Of a DNA stretch of 64,000 nucleotides, positions 1 through 12,000 are shown in pieces (the first letter of the stretch is position 1; every line of letters begins with the position of its first letter). Under the pieces are notes generated by a model. It was not told the DNA's origin. It made no database searches and was given only the letters and a program-made list of their open reading frames with translations. The stretch is from Juglans regia (taxonomy: Eukaryota; Streptophyta; Magnoliopsida; Fagales; Juglandaceae). The DNA is taken from assembly GCF_001411555.2 (NCBI RefSeq), contig NC_049908.1, positions 30,008,817 through 30,072,816 of the forward strand. Direction: 5' to 3'. The translations under genes and the position numbers were made by a program.

Positions 1-1310
1 GATTTAATGCCAACAAATTGTAAGATTTGGTTTTGAGTCTCTTGCTTAGTATTCTTGCTAAAAAATACTGAGGATTTTTCCTTATTTAGCACCTGTCCTG
101 AGGCCTGTTCATAGAGTTCCAAAATCATTAGCAATTTGTTTAGTTCCTCGGTTGTAGCTTGGCAAAAAAGGAGGCTATCATCTGCGAAAAATAGATGATT
201 CACCTTTGTGGGGCCTCTCCCCAACGGTGCACTAGATAAATCACCCCTCTCTTCAGCTTGATTCAGTAGTGCAGATAGGGCTTCTGCACATATAACGAAA
301 ATGTAAGGGGAAAGGGGGTCCCCTTGTCGGATTCCCCTAGTTGGGCAGAAACTTTGTTGAGGCTCACCATTAACTAGAATGGAATAAGATACTGAATTTA
401 AGCAATTTTGGATCAGATTGACCCAATGTTGGGGAAATCCCATTTTCTTCATCACAAATTCCACAAACTCCCATTCGACTCTATCGTATGCATTGCTCAT
501 GTATAATTTTAGAGCCATGAACCCTTTCCTCCCTTTCATCCTTGATTGCATTGAATGAAGTACTTCGTATGCTACTAGAGTGTTATCTGATATTAATCTC
601 CCGGGAACAAATGCACTCTGGTTTACAGAAATGATTGCAGGAAGTATACCTTTCAGCCTATTTGCCAAGGTTTTGGAAACAATCTTATAGAGGACATTAC
701 AAAGGCTTATAGGCATGAACTCAACAACCTTTTTTGGGTTTTTAACCTTGGGAATCAGGGCAATAAATGTGTCATTGACCTCTTTAAGAGAGCCACCATG
801 GTTAAGAATTTGAAGCACAAAATTACATACATCTTCACCCACTACCTCCCAATGTTTTTGATAAAATTGAGCAGGAAAACCATCGGGTCCCGGAGCGCCC
901 AATGGGTTCATTTGGAAGACAGCTTCTTTAACCTCCTCAACTATGAATTGCTTCATGATTCTTGTGGACATTTCATTGGTGAATTTTGGATGTAAAGCAT
1001 GTAAACAATCTTCAAATTTACTAGGCGAAGATGTAGAAAAAAGGGAAGAGAAAAAACCTATAAACAAAGCTCCAATATCATTCTGTTCGTGAGCTACATT
1101 CCCATTATTGTCTGCAATGGATTTTATGGAATTAGTTTTCCTTCTTTGGTTGGCCTGCATGTGGAAGTATTGTGTATTCTTGTCTCCATTTCTAAGCCAG
1201 TGTTGTTTTGCACGCTGCCTCCACTTCATCTCAGTTTCAGCTAGTGAGACTTCAATTTTTCTTTGCAATATCTGCAGTTGATCTATGTGGGATCCATCAC
1301 CATTGTCTTG
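1..1310 (-). pseudogene. LINE reverse transcriptase, partial (runs off the window)
   Basis: The minus strand encodes a non-LTR reverse transcriptase. Visible blocks, in order, are FIALIPKV near 750, PISLCNVLYKI near 700, SAFVPGR near 610, RQGDPLSPY near 320 and the catalytic FFADDSLLF near 190. The frame looks open from about 1310 to the left edge, so this domain is better preserved than the rest of the element. The palm aspartates of FADD are present. The C-terminal thumb, zinc-binding and RNase H parts would lie outside the window. Confidence 0.85.
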
Positions 1311-1556
1311 TAGTTGACTGATGGTAGTCAATATGCAAGAAGACTCTCCTTTTGCTTGCTATGTTGCCTTTTCTTTCCAGTTCAGAAGGTCCCTCTTGCA
1401 AAGATTAAGCTTGAATCTCAGCCTGCCTGCTTGTGTGTCCCCCATTTGGTCGTTGTTCCATGCTTCTTTAACAACACATTCACAATCCTCCTTTAGTTCC
1501 CATGCTACTTCATATCTAAAAACCTTGTTTCTCCTCCCCCTTCCATACTCAATATG

Positions 1557-2263
1557 CTATAAATTAACACGTAAAGGGGAGTGATCAGATTTGATAGCTG
1601 CCATAATATTGCAGTAAGCTTGGTTAAAAAGTTCATTCCATTCCTTATTGGCCATTGCCCTACCAATTCTCTCCTTTGTGAATTCCCTACCCCTCCTATT
1701 ATTAGACCAGGTGAATTTCTGCCCTTTTGAATGGATGTCACAGATTCCACATATTTCAAGGGCCTGCCTGAAATTTTCTATCTGATTGTAGGGCCTCCTA
1801 GCTCCCCCTACCTTCTCCCTTTGGTGTAAGATTTCATTGAAATCACCTACACATAACCAAGGTATTGGTGGGCATGGTTTAAGGATCTTAAGCAAGTCCC
1901 AGCTACTGTTTCTTTTCATTGTATCTGGGTGGCCATAAAAGCCAGTAAATTGCCAATTAGTGCTGCCTCCCTCATCCTTTATTCGAGCATTAATGTGCCA
2001 ATGAGTGAAACTTGTAACTTCGACCTTCCAACCTTCTTTCCATAACAGAGTAATGCCACCACTTGATCCCACACTATCTACGGCAAAACAGCTATCAAAT
2101 CTTAGGGACCTTCTTACCTCCTCCATTCGGTTTTTACTTAGTTTCCACAAGGAACACTAAATGTGGGCACTTATCCTTAGTCAATCTCCTAAGGATTCGA
2201 ATTGTCCGAGGGTTCCCAAGCCCTCGGCAATTCCATGTTAGGATACTCATCTATTTTAGTAGG
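1557..2263 (-). pseudogene. LINE apurinic/endonuclease domain, frameshifted
   Basis: This is an EEP-fold endonuclease that nicks the target for target-primed reverse transcription. The N-terminal ILTWNCRGLGNPR block starts near 2255, followed by VFLVETK. The frame then breaks at about 2140-2150, where the original frame hits TAA. It continues in another frame with GFYGHP, the catalytic GDFNE and the terminal SDHSPL. A TAG at 1557-1559 separates this domain from the downstream linker that would lead into the reverse transcriptase. Confidence 0.85.
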
Positions 2264-3682
2264 GTTGGGAACCAGCAACTGCCTTTCCAGATTGTTTCTC
2301 TAATTCACCATCGCAGATTTTGAACTTCTTTGGGCTAGAGCCATGTTCTGTGTTACTACTCATCCCTCTCTTTTTGATCCCTACCATTTGGTTAGAATTT
2401 GTTACATCCATCGAGATCCTGTTTGACATTTCCTTTCCTCTAGCCTTCATTTTCCATTTACCAATTTTAGTATCCCCATCAATGATTTCAAGGTTATTGC
2501 TAGGTAATGAGGTTAAAGGACTAAACATAGGTTCCATGCTCCTCCTGGTGTTGTCTGGGCTTGTTCCTTGTAATACCGATATGGCCGGTTCTAATTCCAT
2601 TTGTTTGATAGTTTCTTCAAGTACATCCTGTTCGGGTTCATTTTGTATGTGGATTGGTTCATTGTTGAGAACACCAGTGTTGGGGGTTCCCTGTTTGGTT
2701 GGGCACCAGGTTATGGGTGTTCCATCTGTTGAAAATAAATTAGCCATATTGTTAAGCCCATTGTTTTTCCCCTCCCTTGAAATTTCCTCCTCCTTATATA
2801 GTAACTAATTTTGTTTCCTTCATCACCTTCTCACCATAAGTTCCTCCATCCTTCTTGGTCTTCTCCTTCTCATCCTACTGTCCTTTTTGTTTGTTGTATT
2901 TAGGAGTGCCACCACACTTTCGATGGTCAAATAGGTTTGTATTCATTGGTTGAGCTCGCAGCCAGGGTCCAAACTGCAAAGTTTGTTGCTCATCTTGGTG
3001 TTGGTCAAGCCTTGGTCTCGAGCAAGTCCTTCCTTTGTGGGATAGAATGCCACAGTGGAAATAGAAATTTTGGAGACACTCGTACTTAAATGATATCCAG
3101 TATTTTTTCCCCTCAAACTCCAACCACCTGCCCCTCAGTAAAGGCTTATTGAGGTCCACAGCAACCCTCACTCGTAGGCACCTACCCCAGGCTAAACCAT
3201 CAGAGTCTGCATCCACCCTAATCACCCGTCCTAGAGTTGGTCCAAACTGCTCTCCGATTCCTTCAATCATAGTAGCCAGTGGTAAGTTGTGGCATTGAAC
3301 CCAAAATGGTTCATATTGGAAACTCATAGCGTTCACAGACATTCTCATCCACTTCGTATAGTGTTATTATATTTCTATCAAAAAACCAGGGTCTGCCACT
3401 TAAAACATTTTCTTTGTCCTGTATTTGTTGAAATTCTGTCAAAAAGCATTGGTCATTAAGGTCTTTGAACCGCACCCACCCCTGTAATCTCCAAATCTGA
3501 GACATTGTCATCCTAAATGCTTCATTATTAGCCCCCTTTTCAGAAAGCACCTTGCCTATGATGTCGAGTTTCCCTTTGAGACTCCCATCCTTCACTCCTT
3601 GTGTTTTGATTTAATAAACTGATTTTTCTTCCTTTGATAGATGAAGCCTTTCCCACCTCTTGGTCAAATCTTCTTCCACCAT
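2256..3682 (-). pseudogene. LINE ORF1 (DUF4283 / CCHC-knuckle protein), broken
   Basis: The likely start ATG is at 3682 (MVEEDLTKRWERL...), the typical beginning of plant LINE ORF1. An in-frame TAA follows at 3613-3611 after 23 codons. The DUF4283-like fold continues (GRPWFFDRNIITLYE) to about 3311, where the frame shifts by one base. The next part runs to 2875 and ends in a degenerate zinc knuckle (FHCGILSHKGRTC) whose first cysteine appears to be tyrosine. A low-complexity C-terminal part at 2747-2256 (KIGKWKMKARGKE, KKRGMSS) fits ORF1 tails. ORF1 normally binds the LINE RNA. Confidence 0.8.
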
Positions 3683-3789
3683 GTTACCTGTGAGCAAACA
3701 CCGCCTCCCTCACAAACAGTGAGACCAAATCCTGTGTCGTAAGACCAGGGCACTAAACACTAACACTGTCTCGAGAGAGAAGAGAAAGA

Positions 3790-4265
3790 GAGGGACCCAA
3801 GCCTTTGCAGTGTACTCAAATAGCTTGTTAATTAGTGAAATACTTTCACCAACTTCTTCCTGGCAGGGAAATCCTGATACCAGGCTTCACCCTGCACGCA
3901 TGCAATACGTACTATTCCCCGGCCCTATAGGCAGACTCAATTGCAGATCTAGTTTGTGAATATGTATGTATATATAAAGCTGTTTTATGCCTACTTATAA
4001 TGTCAATTTAAATTATTCAACACATCAGCCTCTATAACATATGTAAATATCCAAGCAGAAGCTCAACTTTTGTTGAGTAATGCAATAAAAAATCATGAAT
4101 TTGGTTATTTTTGTTTAAAAGAAGTTGAAAATTCATGTCAATAAATATTAAAAAAAACTAGAATTTTGAAAGTTTGATCGATTAATTCATATATTTTTCA
4201 ACTTAGTTATGAGCTCTAACCTAACTCATGGAGAAAAGAGTGTTAGAATAAAGACTTAATTAAAG
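3790..4265. other. Intergenic, no gene seen
   Basis: AT-rich DNA to the right of the decayed LINE. No coding region, RNA gene or clear repeat boundary is recognisable here. Confidence 0.5.
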
Positions 4266-4267
4266 TT

Positions 4268-4445
4268 AGAGTAATTCTACATACAAACGTGAAATGTGTA
4301 AATGTCGTATAATCATTTTGAAAAAAAGTGTGGTTCACTATTAAAAAAAAAAAAAATTTCATTTGGGTCTCATATTTTATTCATTTTTTTCAAAGCGATT
4401 ACGCGGTAATTACACAATTCACAGTTGCAAATATATTTCTCTTAA
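4268..4445. mobile_element. Short MITE, family A copy 1
   Basis: The ends are inverted repeats about 35 bp long. The left end reads ACGTGAAATGTGTAAATGTC, and the right end, reverse complemented, reads GTGAATTGTGTAATTACCGC. The core contains TTTTGAAAAA and TTTTTTTCAAAG flanks around an A-run. The same structure recurs at about 28468-28638, 47889-48089 and 59998-60172, which shows it is a dispersed family. Confidence 0.7.
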
Positions 4446-4523
4446 ATTTATCTCTTCTGAACCTAGTGTTAGGACAAGTGATGATTGTTTACATGGTATC
4501 AAAAGGAGTTTTGGGTAATCTTG

Positions 4524-4718
4524 AGGCCTTGTTTGATTACGCAGATGAGATGAGATGAGATGAAAGTTAAATAAAATATTATTAGAATATAATTTTTTAA
4601 TAATATTTTTGTTTTGAGATTTAAAAATTTTGAATTATTTATTGTATTTTGTTTAGAAGTTTGATAAAGTTGTAATGATTAGATAAGATGAGATGAAATA
4701 GTTTGTATAAATAAGCCA
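4524..4718 (+). repeat. Dispersed AT-rich repeat, family B copy 1
   Basis: Starts with GCCTTGTTTGATTACG followed by tandem GATGAGATGAGAT. It then has an AT-rich middle (AATATTATTAGAATAT, TTATTTATTGTATTTTG) and a second GATAAGATGAGATGAAAT near the right end. Related copies lie at about 23185-23345, 26975-27175, 52149-52325, 52326-52516 and 53902-54095. The termini are short (GTTTGG/CCAAAC-like) and no transposase is encoded. Confidence 0.65.
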
Positions 4719-4719
4719 G

Positions 4720-6078
4720 ATCTAACTCTACATTTTACTCCATTTAATTAAATATTTCACTTGTCTTGAACCAACTCATTAAGTAGAGTTTGACCCACAT
4801 TAGAAAAAATATTAGAATATAAATTAAACAATTAAATTTACCTCCTTTTGTTAACTTATAACTTTTGCCTAATTCACTTTCTACTAGGAGTTGTCTACTA
4901 GTCCCAGTAAAGGTCAAAGAGGACTAAAGTTAGGAGTTCTGTAGTTTAGAATACTCCCCTAGCTAACAGCCTAACATCTCGACAGAATAGGATCAAGAAC
5001 GACCAAAACTGGTCTTCACAAGCTCAGTCACATAGACAGGCCGGTCCTGTAAAAATACAAATACTAATCATGCTGGGACGGGAGGGAGAGAAAGAACATA
5101 TCTTTTTTTAACAAGGTCGTGCATAAAACAGTAAAACAGAAGCAAATTACAGCATCCAGTGAAGTAGCTAAAATTATTACAGACTTAGCAAGGTGGGTCT
5201 TTCCCATTGTAGAGAACTAGAAAGCAAGGAAGCTGGCGGTATAGAAATAAAGGGAGTGCTTCTACATAGACAATTGGAATCCGTTACGCAATGGAATGCC
5301 TGCATCGATTGTGATCTTGATGTATTTTCCTAATGTTCCAACTCTCAAAAGTTGTAACAGGATTCGTGTCTCTGGCTATAGTTTCTATGATCCAGTCTGC
5401 ATTTTTTCGTTGGCCTCCTCCGTAATCCTTAGCTTTCAAATTATTTTCTCGTACGAGTTTCAGAGTTGTATTATCAATTGATTGTTATTTTTCTTGGAGC
5501 AGATTTCATTATATATATCGAATTCTAGTGTTTATAATTTTGCCACCAGCTTGATTTCTGAATTATACACTTTGAATCTACAGAGCTACTTTGGACTACT
5601 GGAAGGGATGACGAAGAATTGATGGAGTACTTGTGAAAGTCAAGTTCTGTTCCGTGTTCTAGTACTGGTGTATATGATCAAATGCTGAACCTGGTTCATT
5701 CTTATGTTGTTCTTTTACTTTCCCAAGTCATTCTTCATACTCCATGCATGGTCATTTCGCCATCTGACTTTATTGCACTAGACTCCCCAAGATAGATCTA
5801 TCTTGTTTTTGTAGTTTTCTTAGTTCCTTCTGTTCTTTGCCTAATTTGCTTTTAAACCTCATTCTAGAGACCTATTCGATTCAATCCATCAATATTCCAA
5901 AGAGAGCTAGCTAGGTGGTCTTCTTCTTTGTTTTGTGGTTTTGTTTGTACCCCTTTCTGTTGCATTCTATTGGTTTTTGTTTTGCGCTACTCGCACAAAA
6001 ATCTTTAAGAAGGGATTTGTTTTTTGTTTAATAAAAGAAAGGGTTGACAGTAAGAAAGGAGTTACAAAAGAAAAAAAA
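4720..6078 (+). promoter_or_regulatory. Upstream region of the NLR gene
   Basis: About 1.36 kb lies between the family B repeat and the NLR start codon. W-box-like TTTGACC cores occur at about 4789 (plus) and 4911 (minus, seen as GGTCAAA), and a TTGACAG lies just before the start at about 6044. WRKY factors bind TTGAC cores in many defence genes, so a role here is plausible but unproven. No TATA box or transcript start could be fixed. The open frame extends upstream in frame to 5935, but that stretch is unlike any NLR N-terminus. Confidence 0.3.
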
Positions 6079-9000
6079 ATGGAGATTTTTGTAGCAATTG
6101 CAAAAAAAATGGCCGAGTACACGGTAGCACCAGTTGGACAGTGGCTAAGTTATTCGTTTTGCTACAGCAGCAACATCGCGAAGATGAAGAATTGGGAAGA
6201 GAAGTTGCAACATGCTAGAGATAGGGTGCAACATTCGATTGACGCTGCTGTTAGAAACAGTGAAGAAATTGAAGCTGATGTTAATAAGTGGTTGACGGAG
6301 GTAAATGAGATTACAGAACTGGCAACGAAAGTTCATGAAGGCGAAGAAGAAGCGAAGATGAGGTGCTCTATAGAGGTGTGCCTGAGCTTGAAGCTAAGAC
6401 ATCAGCTAAGTCGGAAGGCCAAAAAGATAGTGAAACTTGTAGGCGAAGCCTTGGAAAATGGAAAATTTGACAGAATTTCATACCGTCCTGCTCCACAAGG
6501 CATAATGACTACGAGATACATGCAGGATTGCATGGAGTTTGTGTCAAGAACGCCAATTGTGAAGGGACTTAAGGAGGCACTCGGAGATGCTAATATCAAC
6601 GTGATTGGTTTATGGGGGATGCCTGGCGTGGGAAAGACTACATTGATAAGAGAAGTTGCCAAGCAAGTCAAGGAAGATAAGCTAATTGATGAGGTGGCTC
6701 TGGCAGACGTGACGCAGAGCCAAAACCTGAGACAAATTCAAGGAGAAATTGCAGACATGCTAGATCTCAAGCTTGATGCGGAGACAATACGCGGAAGAGC
6801 GATTCGTCTACGGGAGAGGTTAACAAAAGAGAAAAGGATACTTGTTATCCTAGATGATATATGGGAGAAACTTGATTTGGAAGCAATAGGAATTGATCCT
6901 TGTAAGGGATGCAAAGTAGTGCTGGTATCCAGACAACGCGATTTATTATCTTGTGACATGGGTGTCCAAAAGGATTTTGGAATTGAAGTGTTACCCCAAA
7001 AAGAAGCATGGGAATTATTTGAGATGATGGCGGCTGATTCTGTTAAAGACCCCAATTTACGATCTATAGCAACTGAGGTAGCTAAAGAGTGTGATGGTTT
7101 GCCCATTGCACTTGCAACGGTTTCTAAGGCTTTAAATAATAAGGATTTAAGTGAATGGAAGGATGCCTTACAGCAACTACGACATCCTGCAGCTCCCGAG
7201 CATCTCACAAGAATGCAGTTAACTATATACTCTTGTATAGAGTTGAGTTTTAGACATCTTGAAAGTCAGGAGATTCAATATTTATTTTTGCACTGTGCTG
7301 AAAAGGATTTCCACATTTTCCATCAGGACTTGTTGAAATATTGTTACGGTTTGGGTCTATTTCATGGAATTAACACATTGGAAGATGCGAGAAATAGACT
7401 ATATAGACAATTACGTAACTTGAAAGACTCTTGTCTATTGCAAGATTGTCCTCACAAATCTAAGCATTGCCATATGCACGACGTTGTTCGTGATGTTGCT
7501 ACGTTAATTGCTTCAAAGGATTATGATATGCATTTCAAGAAAGATGGAGGGCTTAAAGAATGGCCAGATATGGATGCACTAAAAAGATGCAAGGCAATTT
7601 CTATTGGTGGTGGAGATATTCATCAACTTCCAAATGAACTGGAATGTCCAGAATTAAGATTCCTTTGTGTGAATGGCAGAGATCGTTCTTTACAAATCCC
7701 AGACACTTTCTTTCAAGGGATGGAAAAGCTCAAAGTTTTGGATTTGACGGCAATGAAACTTTCATCACTTCCTTCGTCACTTCTTCTTCTTAGAAACCTA
7801 CAAACATTGTGTCTTGATCAATGTGAGTTGGGAGACATATTTGGGATTGGAGAACTTAAGAATTTAGTAGTTCTTAGTCTTCAACATTCTGACATTTCAA
7901 CATTACCCAGAGAAATAGGGTTGTTGATTCGTTTGCGGTTGTTGGATCTGACCCTTTGTTCCAAACTTGAAGTGATTCCACCTAATGTCCTATCTAACTT
8001 GGTGGAATTAGAAGAACTGTATATGGGAAATAGCTTTGTTCAATGGGAGGCTGAAGGACTCGTCACTGAAAGATCAGACAATGCTAACCTTGCTGAGCTC
8101 AAGTATATGTTACGTTTGACTACTTTGGAGATACATATCCGAGATGCCTGCATGTTGCCGAAAGATCTACGGTTTGGAAAATTAGAAAGATACAACATAT
8201 TGGTAGGAGACGTCTGGGACTGGTCCTATAACCATGAATGCTTAAGAATATTAAAACTCAAGCTGAAGACAAGCTTTCAATCAGAGGTTGAAATTAAAAT
8301 GTTGTTGAATACAACAGAATGTCTTTATTTAGATGAGTTAAAGGGTGTTAAGAGTGTTCTACATGAATTAGATCGAGAAGGTTTCCAGCAACTGAAGCAT
8401 CTTCATATACAAAATAATGATGAGATCAAATATATCATTATTAGCTCTCCGATGCATATCTCAACCATTTCCTTTCCAGCCTTGGAGATATTCCATCTAA
8501 AAAATATGACTGGTTTGGAAGATATTTGTCATGGCCAACTTCATTCGACATCCTTTCGTAACTTGAAAGTTGTAAATGTGGAAAATTGTGAAAAACTAAA
8601 ATTTGTCTTCCCATCATCCGTAGCAAGGGGCCTTTTACAACTCCAACAATTGCAGATAAGAGAATGCAGCAGCATGGGTGCAATAGTCGTGAAAGAAAGC
8701 GGCGAAATAGAAGACACGGATATGATATTTTTCCCTCAACTGCGTCACTTGGCACTAGAGCATCTTCCAAAGCTTATGAGCTTCTTAAGAACAAAAAATT
8801 CATTGGGAACTGAAGCTGGAGAAATCGTTGCGGAGGGCACACTTGATTCTGACATGACAATTCTACACGAACAGGTATGCTAATGTTTATTTTCCATAGT
8901 AATAATTCCACACGCACAACATTGTCAAAGAATATTACTACAAACCGCAAAAGACTTAGAAATTAAATGTTGTTGCAGGTTGTGTTCCCCAACTTGGAAA

Positions 9001-12000
9001 TATTGGAACTATCATCAGTAGACTTGGAAGAGACACAGCACAACCAACATCGGGCAAGGTTGTCTTGCAGATTAACAACCATGGAAGCAATGTCGAGGTT
9101 TCAGAATTTGTCAAACTTGGAGGTGCAGGGCTCTTGTAATATAAAATATTTGCTGTCATTCTCTACAGCGAGATTTATGGTGCATCTCAAACATCTTCAC
9201 ATATCTGAATGTAAGGCTATGGAAGAGGTATTAGTCACAGAAGAAATTGCAGCTGCCGGAGAAATTACGAAGGAGGTATTCCCTCGACTAGAATGCCTGA
9301 AACTAACAGATCTTCCGAGCCTCACAAGATTCTGCGTAGGATGTAACATCCAATTTCCATCCTTGGAGAACATGTGCATTGACCATTGCCCTAACCTAGT
9401 GACATTTGTATTCAATCGTGCTAGTTTAGGCGCAACAACCAACCAGAAGATCATTCAAACAAATGCAGAGGAGAGGCCTCCAACTGTTATGCAACCTCTC
9501 TTCAATGTAGAGGTAATATCTGGCTCTTTTTTCTTTTTTTTTTAATAAATTGTTGGGTTCATGGAGCTTGGTTTATTTTGTGGCAGCCTATTTGATGACC
9601 CAATAAGGATTGGTTACAATTTTTGAGTGAACAATCTAAAAATTGTGAAATTAGGGTTTCCGTCATACAACCCTACATATATATTTATTATGAAAAGTAT
9701 GATCATTCTGAGCATTGAAATTTTGACCCACACTGTACTTTGACATTCTTTAAGATAATAAAATGTTTTACAATTTCATAGACGTAGACACGCTGCCAAA
9801 TTACATAAATTTTTGTATTGATTAATTTCTCGTTCTACGTTATTTTCTTGCATCGTTTTTCATGACATAAATATCCTTTTAGATCCTGGGATTAACGTGA
9901 GATATTATGGTCAGCTATTATTATATCATTAATATATGGGATTAACGTTGCAGGTTGCATTACCTTGTTTGAAGAGGTTGATAATCCGTCGCATGGATTA
10001 CCTAAAACTCATTTGGCATAACCAATTTGCGGAAAATTCCTTTTGCAATCTACAATTAATAGATGTTGAACTTTGTGAAAACCTTGTGAGCATCTTTCAA
10101 TCTGATATGCTGACAAGATTCCAGAGTGTAGAGAAACTTTTCATAGCTGATTGCACCTCACTACAACAAGTATTTGAGCTGCAAGAGCTAAATGTTAATG
10201 AAAATCAAGCTGTAATAGCCATACCTCTGAAAGGCTTGCGGTTGGCTCGTCTTCCACATATGAAGCATGTATGGAGTAAAGACCCCAAAGCAGTTTTCAG
10301 CTTTAAAAATCTAAAAGAAATACATGCTAGTGGATGTGAGAATTTGAGAAGTTTATTTCCAACCTCTGTTGCTAGAAGTCTCATGCAATTGGAGAATCTT
10401 GAGATAATAGATTGCGGGGTGGAGGAAATTGTTGAAGGTGAAGGGGAAGAAGATGCAATAGAAAGGTTTGAGTTCCCTCAAGTAACTTTCCTAACTCTTA
10501 AGAGGCTACCAAGACTAAAGTGGTTTTACCCAGGAGTGCATACGTTAGAATGTCCGAAGCTGAAACAGATGTGGGTGGAAGGATGCCAGAAAGTTGGCAT
10601 TTTTGCTTATGGACTTCTGAGCTTTCAAGAAACACTTCGAGAGAGCTGGCATGAGATCTCCACCCAGCAACCCCTTTTCTTGGTTCATGAGGTAAAAAAA
10701 AAAGGCTTAATTAATCTCTCGTAATTAAGGTAGAAGTCTTAAAACTGATATTGTTTCTAAAGTTGTAATAGTTAAAGTTATTTATATCCATTATATATAT
10801 AGCAAGAAAAGATTACTCATAAATTTTGAAAATAAATTTACATGCATCAAACTTGATAATTAATTATAATGTCATATTTTAGCATAAGCATGCAACTTCA
10901 AATATAACTTTATAAGCCAAATTTGCAATCCTTGGTCACATTGTAAACTTAATGAGAAGATGGTACCCCTTTTGCCACGTCTTATATTTTTTGAGATATT
11001 TTGTACGGCTATTTCCTAGCCAAAAAAAGTATTCAAAGTTTTGGAGCCAATCAAAAAAATTTGAATATTATTTATTTTATTCATGTAGCTGAAATCTGTA
11101 ATCCACTATTATCAGCTTTTGTTTGTTTAGATCTTATAACGCTTCAATGATTGACCCAAATCACATGGTCTATATTTCAAAAGAACTAGTCAATGATACA
11201 ATTAGAGACCTATTAGAACCTTATAAAGAGCAGGAACATCTCATTCTCAAGCAATGTAAGATCTCATTCACCACCTACCAATATTCTTATCATATGGGGC
11301 ATCACAATCTCCCTCTCCCCTTAAATTCCAGACATCCTCATTGGGTCTATCTGTTGTAGGTGGCTTGGCTCAAGTCCTCTGATACCATTTGTAACTTTCT
11401 AATGGAAGACTCAAACCACATTGTCTATACTCCAATTATATCACTGACTAATCTTGAGTATAAACAATATGGTTTGAGCTTTCTATTGGAGCGTTACATA
11501 TCGAATATGAGAGACAAAAGTATATAAGTTGGGTTTCTTGGGAAACTTGAGGAACGGGGAGGAAAAAAACAGAGGAAATGTTTGTAGATAGATAGAGCTT
11601 TCTGATTACTCCAAACCTGTCTTAGTTTCCGGGCGGGTTTTTCCAAATAGATATTCAGCCAACATAGATAAGAATGCTTGAACACTCCATAACTTGCTGG
11701 TGTGTTTGCCTGAATACCGATTAAATCATCAACGAACGTTGTGGAAAAAAGACTTCGCTTAATGTAAAAATTAACTGAATTATAAAAAAAATAATTCAGT
11801 TTCTGCTTGGCATTTTATTTCGGATTCCAACACTTCAATTTCTTGTTTATTTTGATGTCATGGCTAAAAGAGATAAAAATTAATCAAATAGATCATGCTT
11901 TGGTGGATGGGAATATATAATATGTTAACACATTAATTGGGATGAATTCACAGGTAGCATTCCCAAGCTTGGAGAAATTAGGAATTTCAAATATGGATAA

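Larger units (their letters stand above)
1..3790 (-). mobile_element. Decayed non-LTR retrotransposon (plant L1-type LINE), cut by left window edge
   Basis: Read on the minus strand, the order is ORF1 nucleic-acid-binding region (3682 down to about 2256), endonuclease (about 2263-1557) and reverse transcriptase (about 1310 to beyond position 1). This is the usual order for plant L1 elements. Several lesions are visible: an in-frame TAA near the ORF1 start, a frameshift inside ORF1, a frameshift inside the endonuclease and a TAG at the end of the endonuclease block. The element is therefore a dead copy. Its 3' end lies left of the window. The 5' boundary is not clear; the leader rich in GAGAGA at about 3770-3795 may be 5' UTR. 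Confidence 0.9.

Noticed and set aside
5935..6078. In-frame 48-codon extension upstream of the NLR start
   Set aside because: Hydrophobic and unlike any NLR N-terminus; MEIFVAIAKKMAEY at 6079 is the family's normal beginning.
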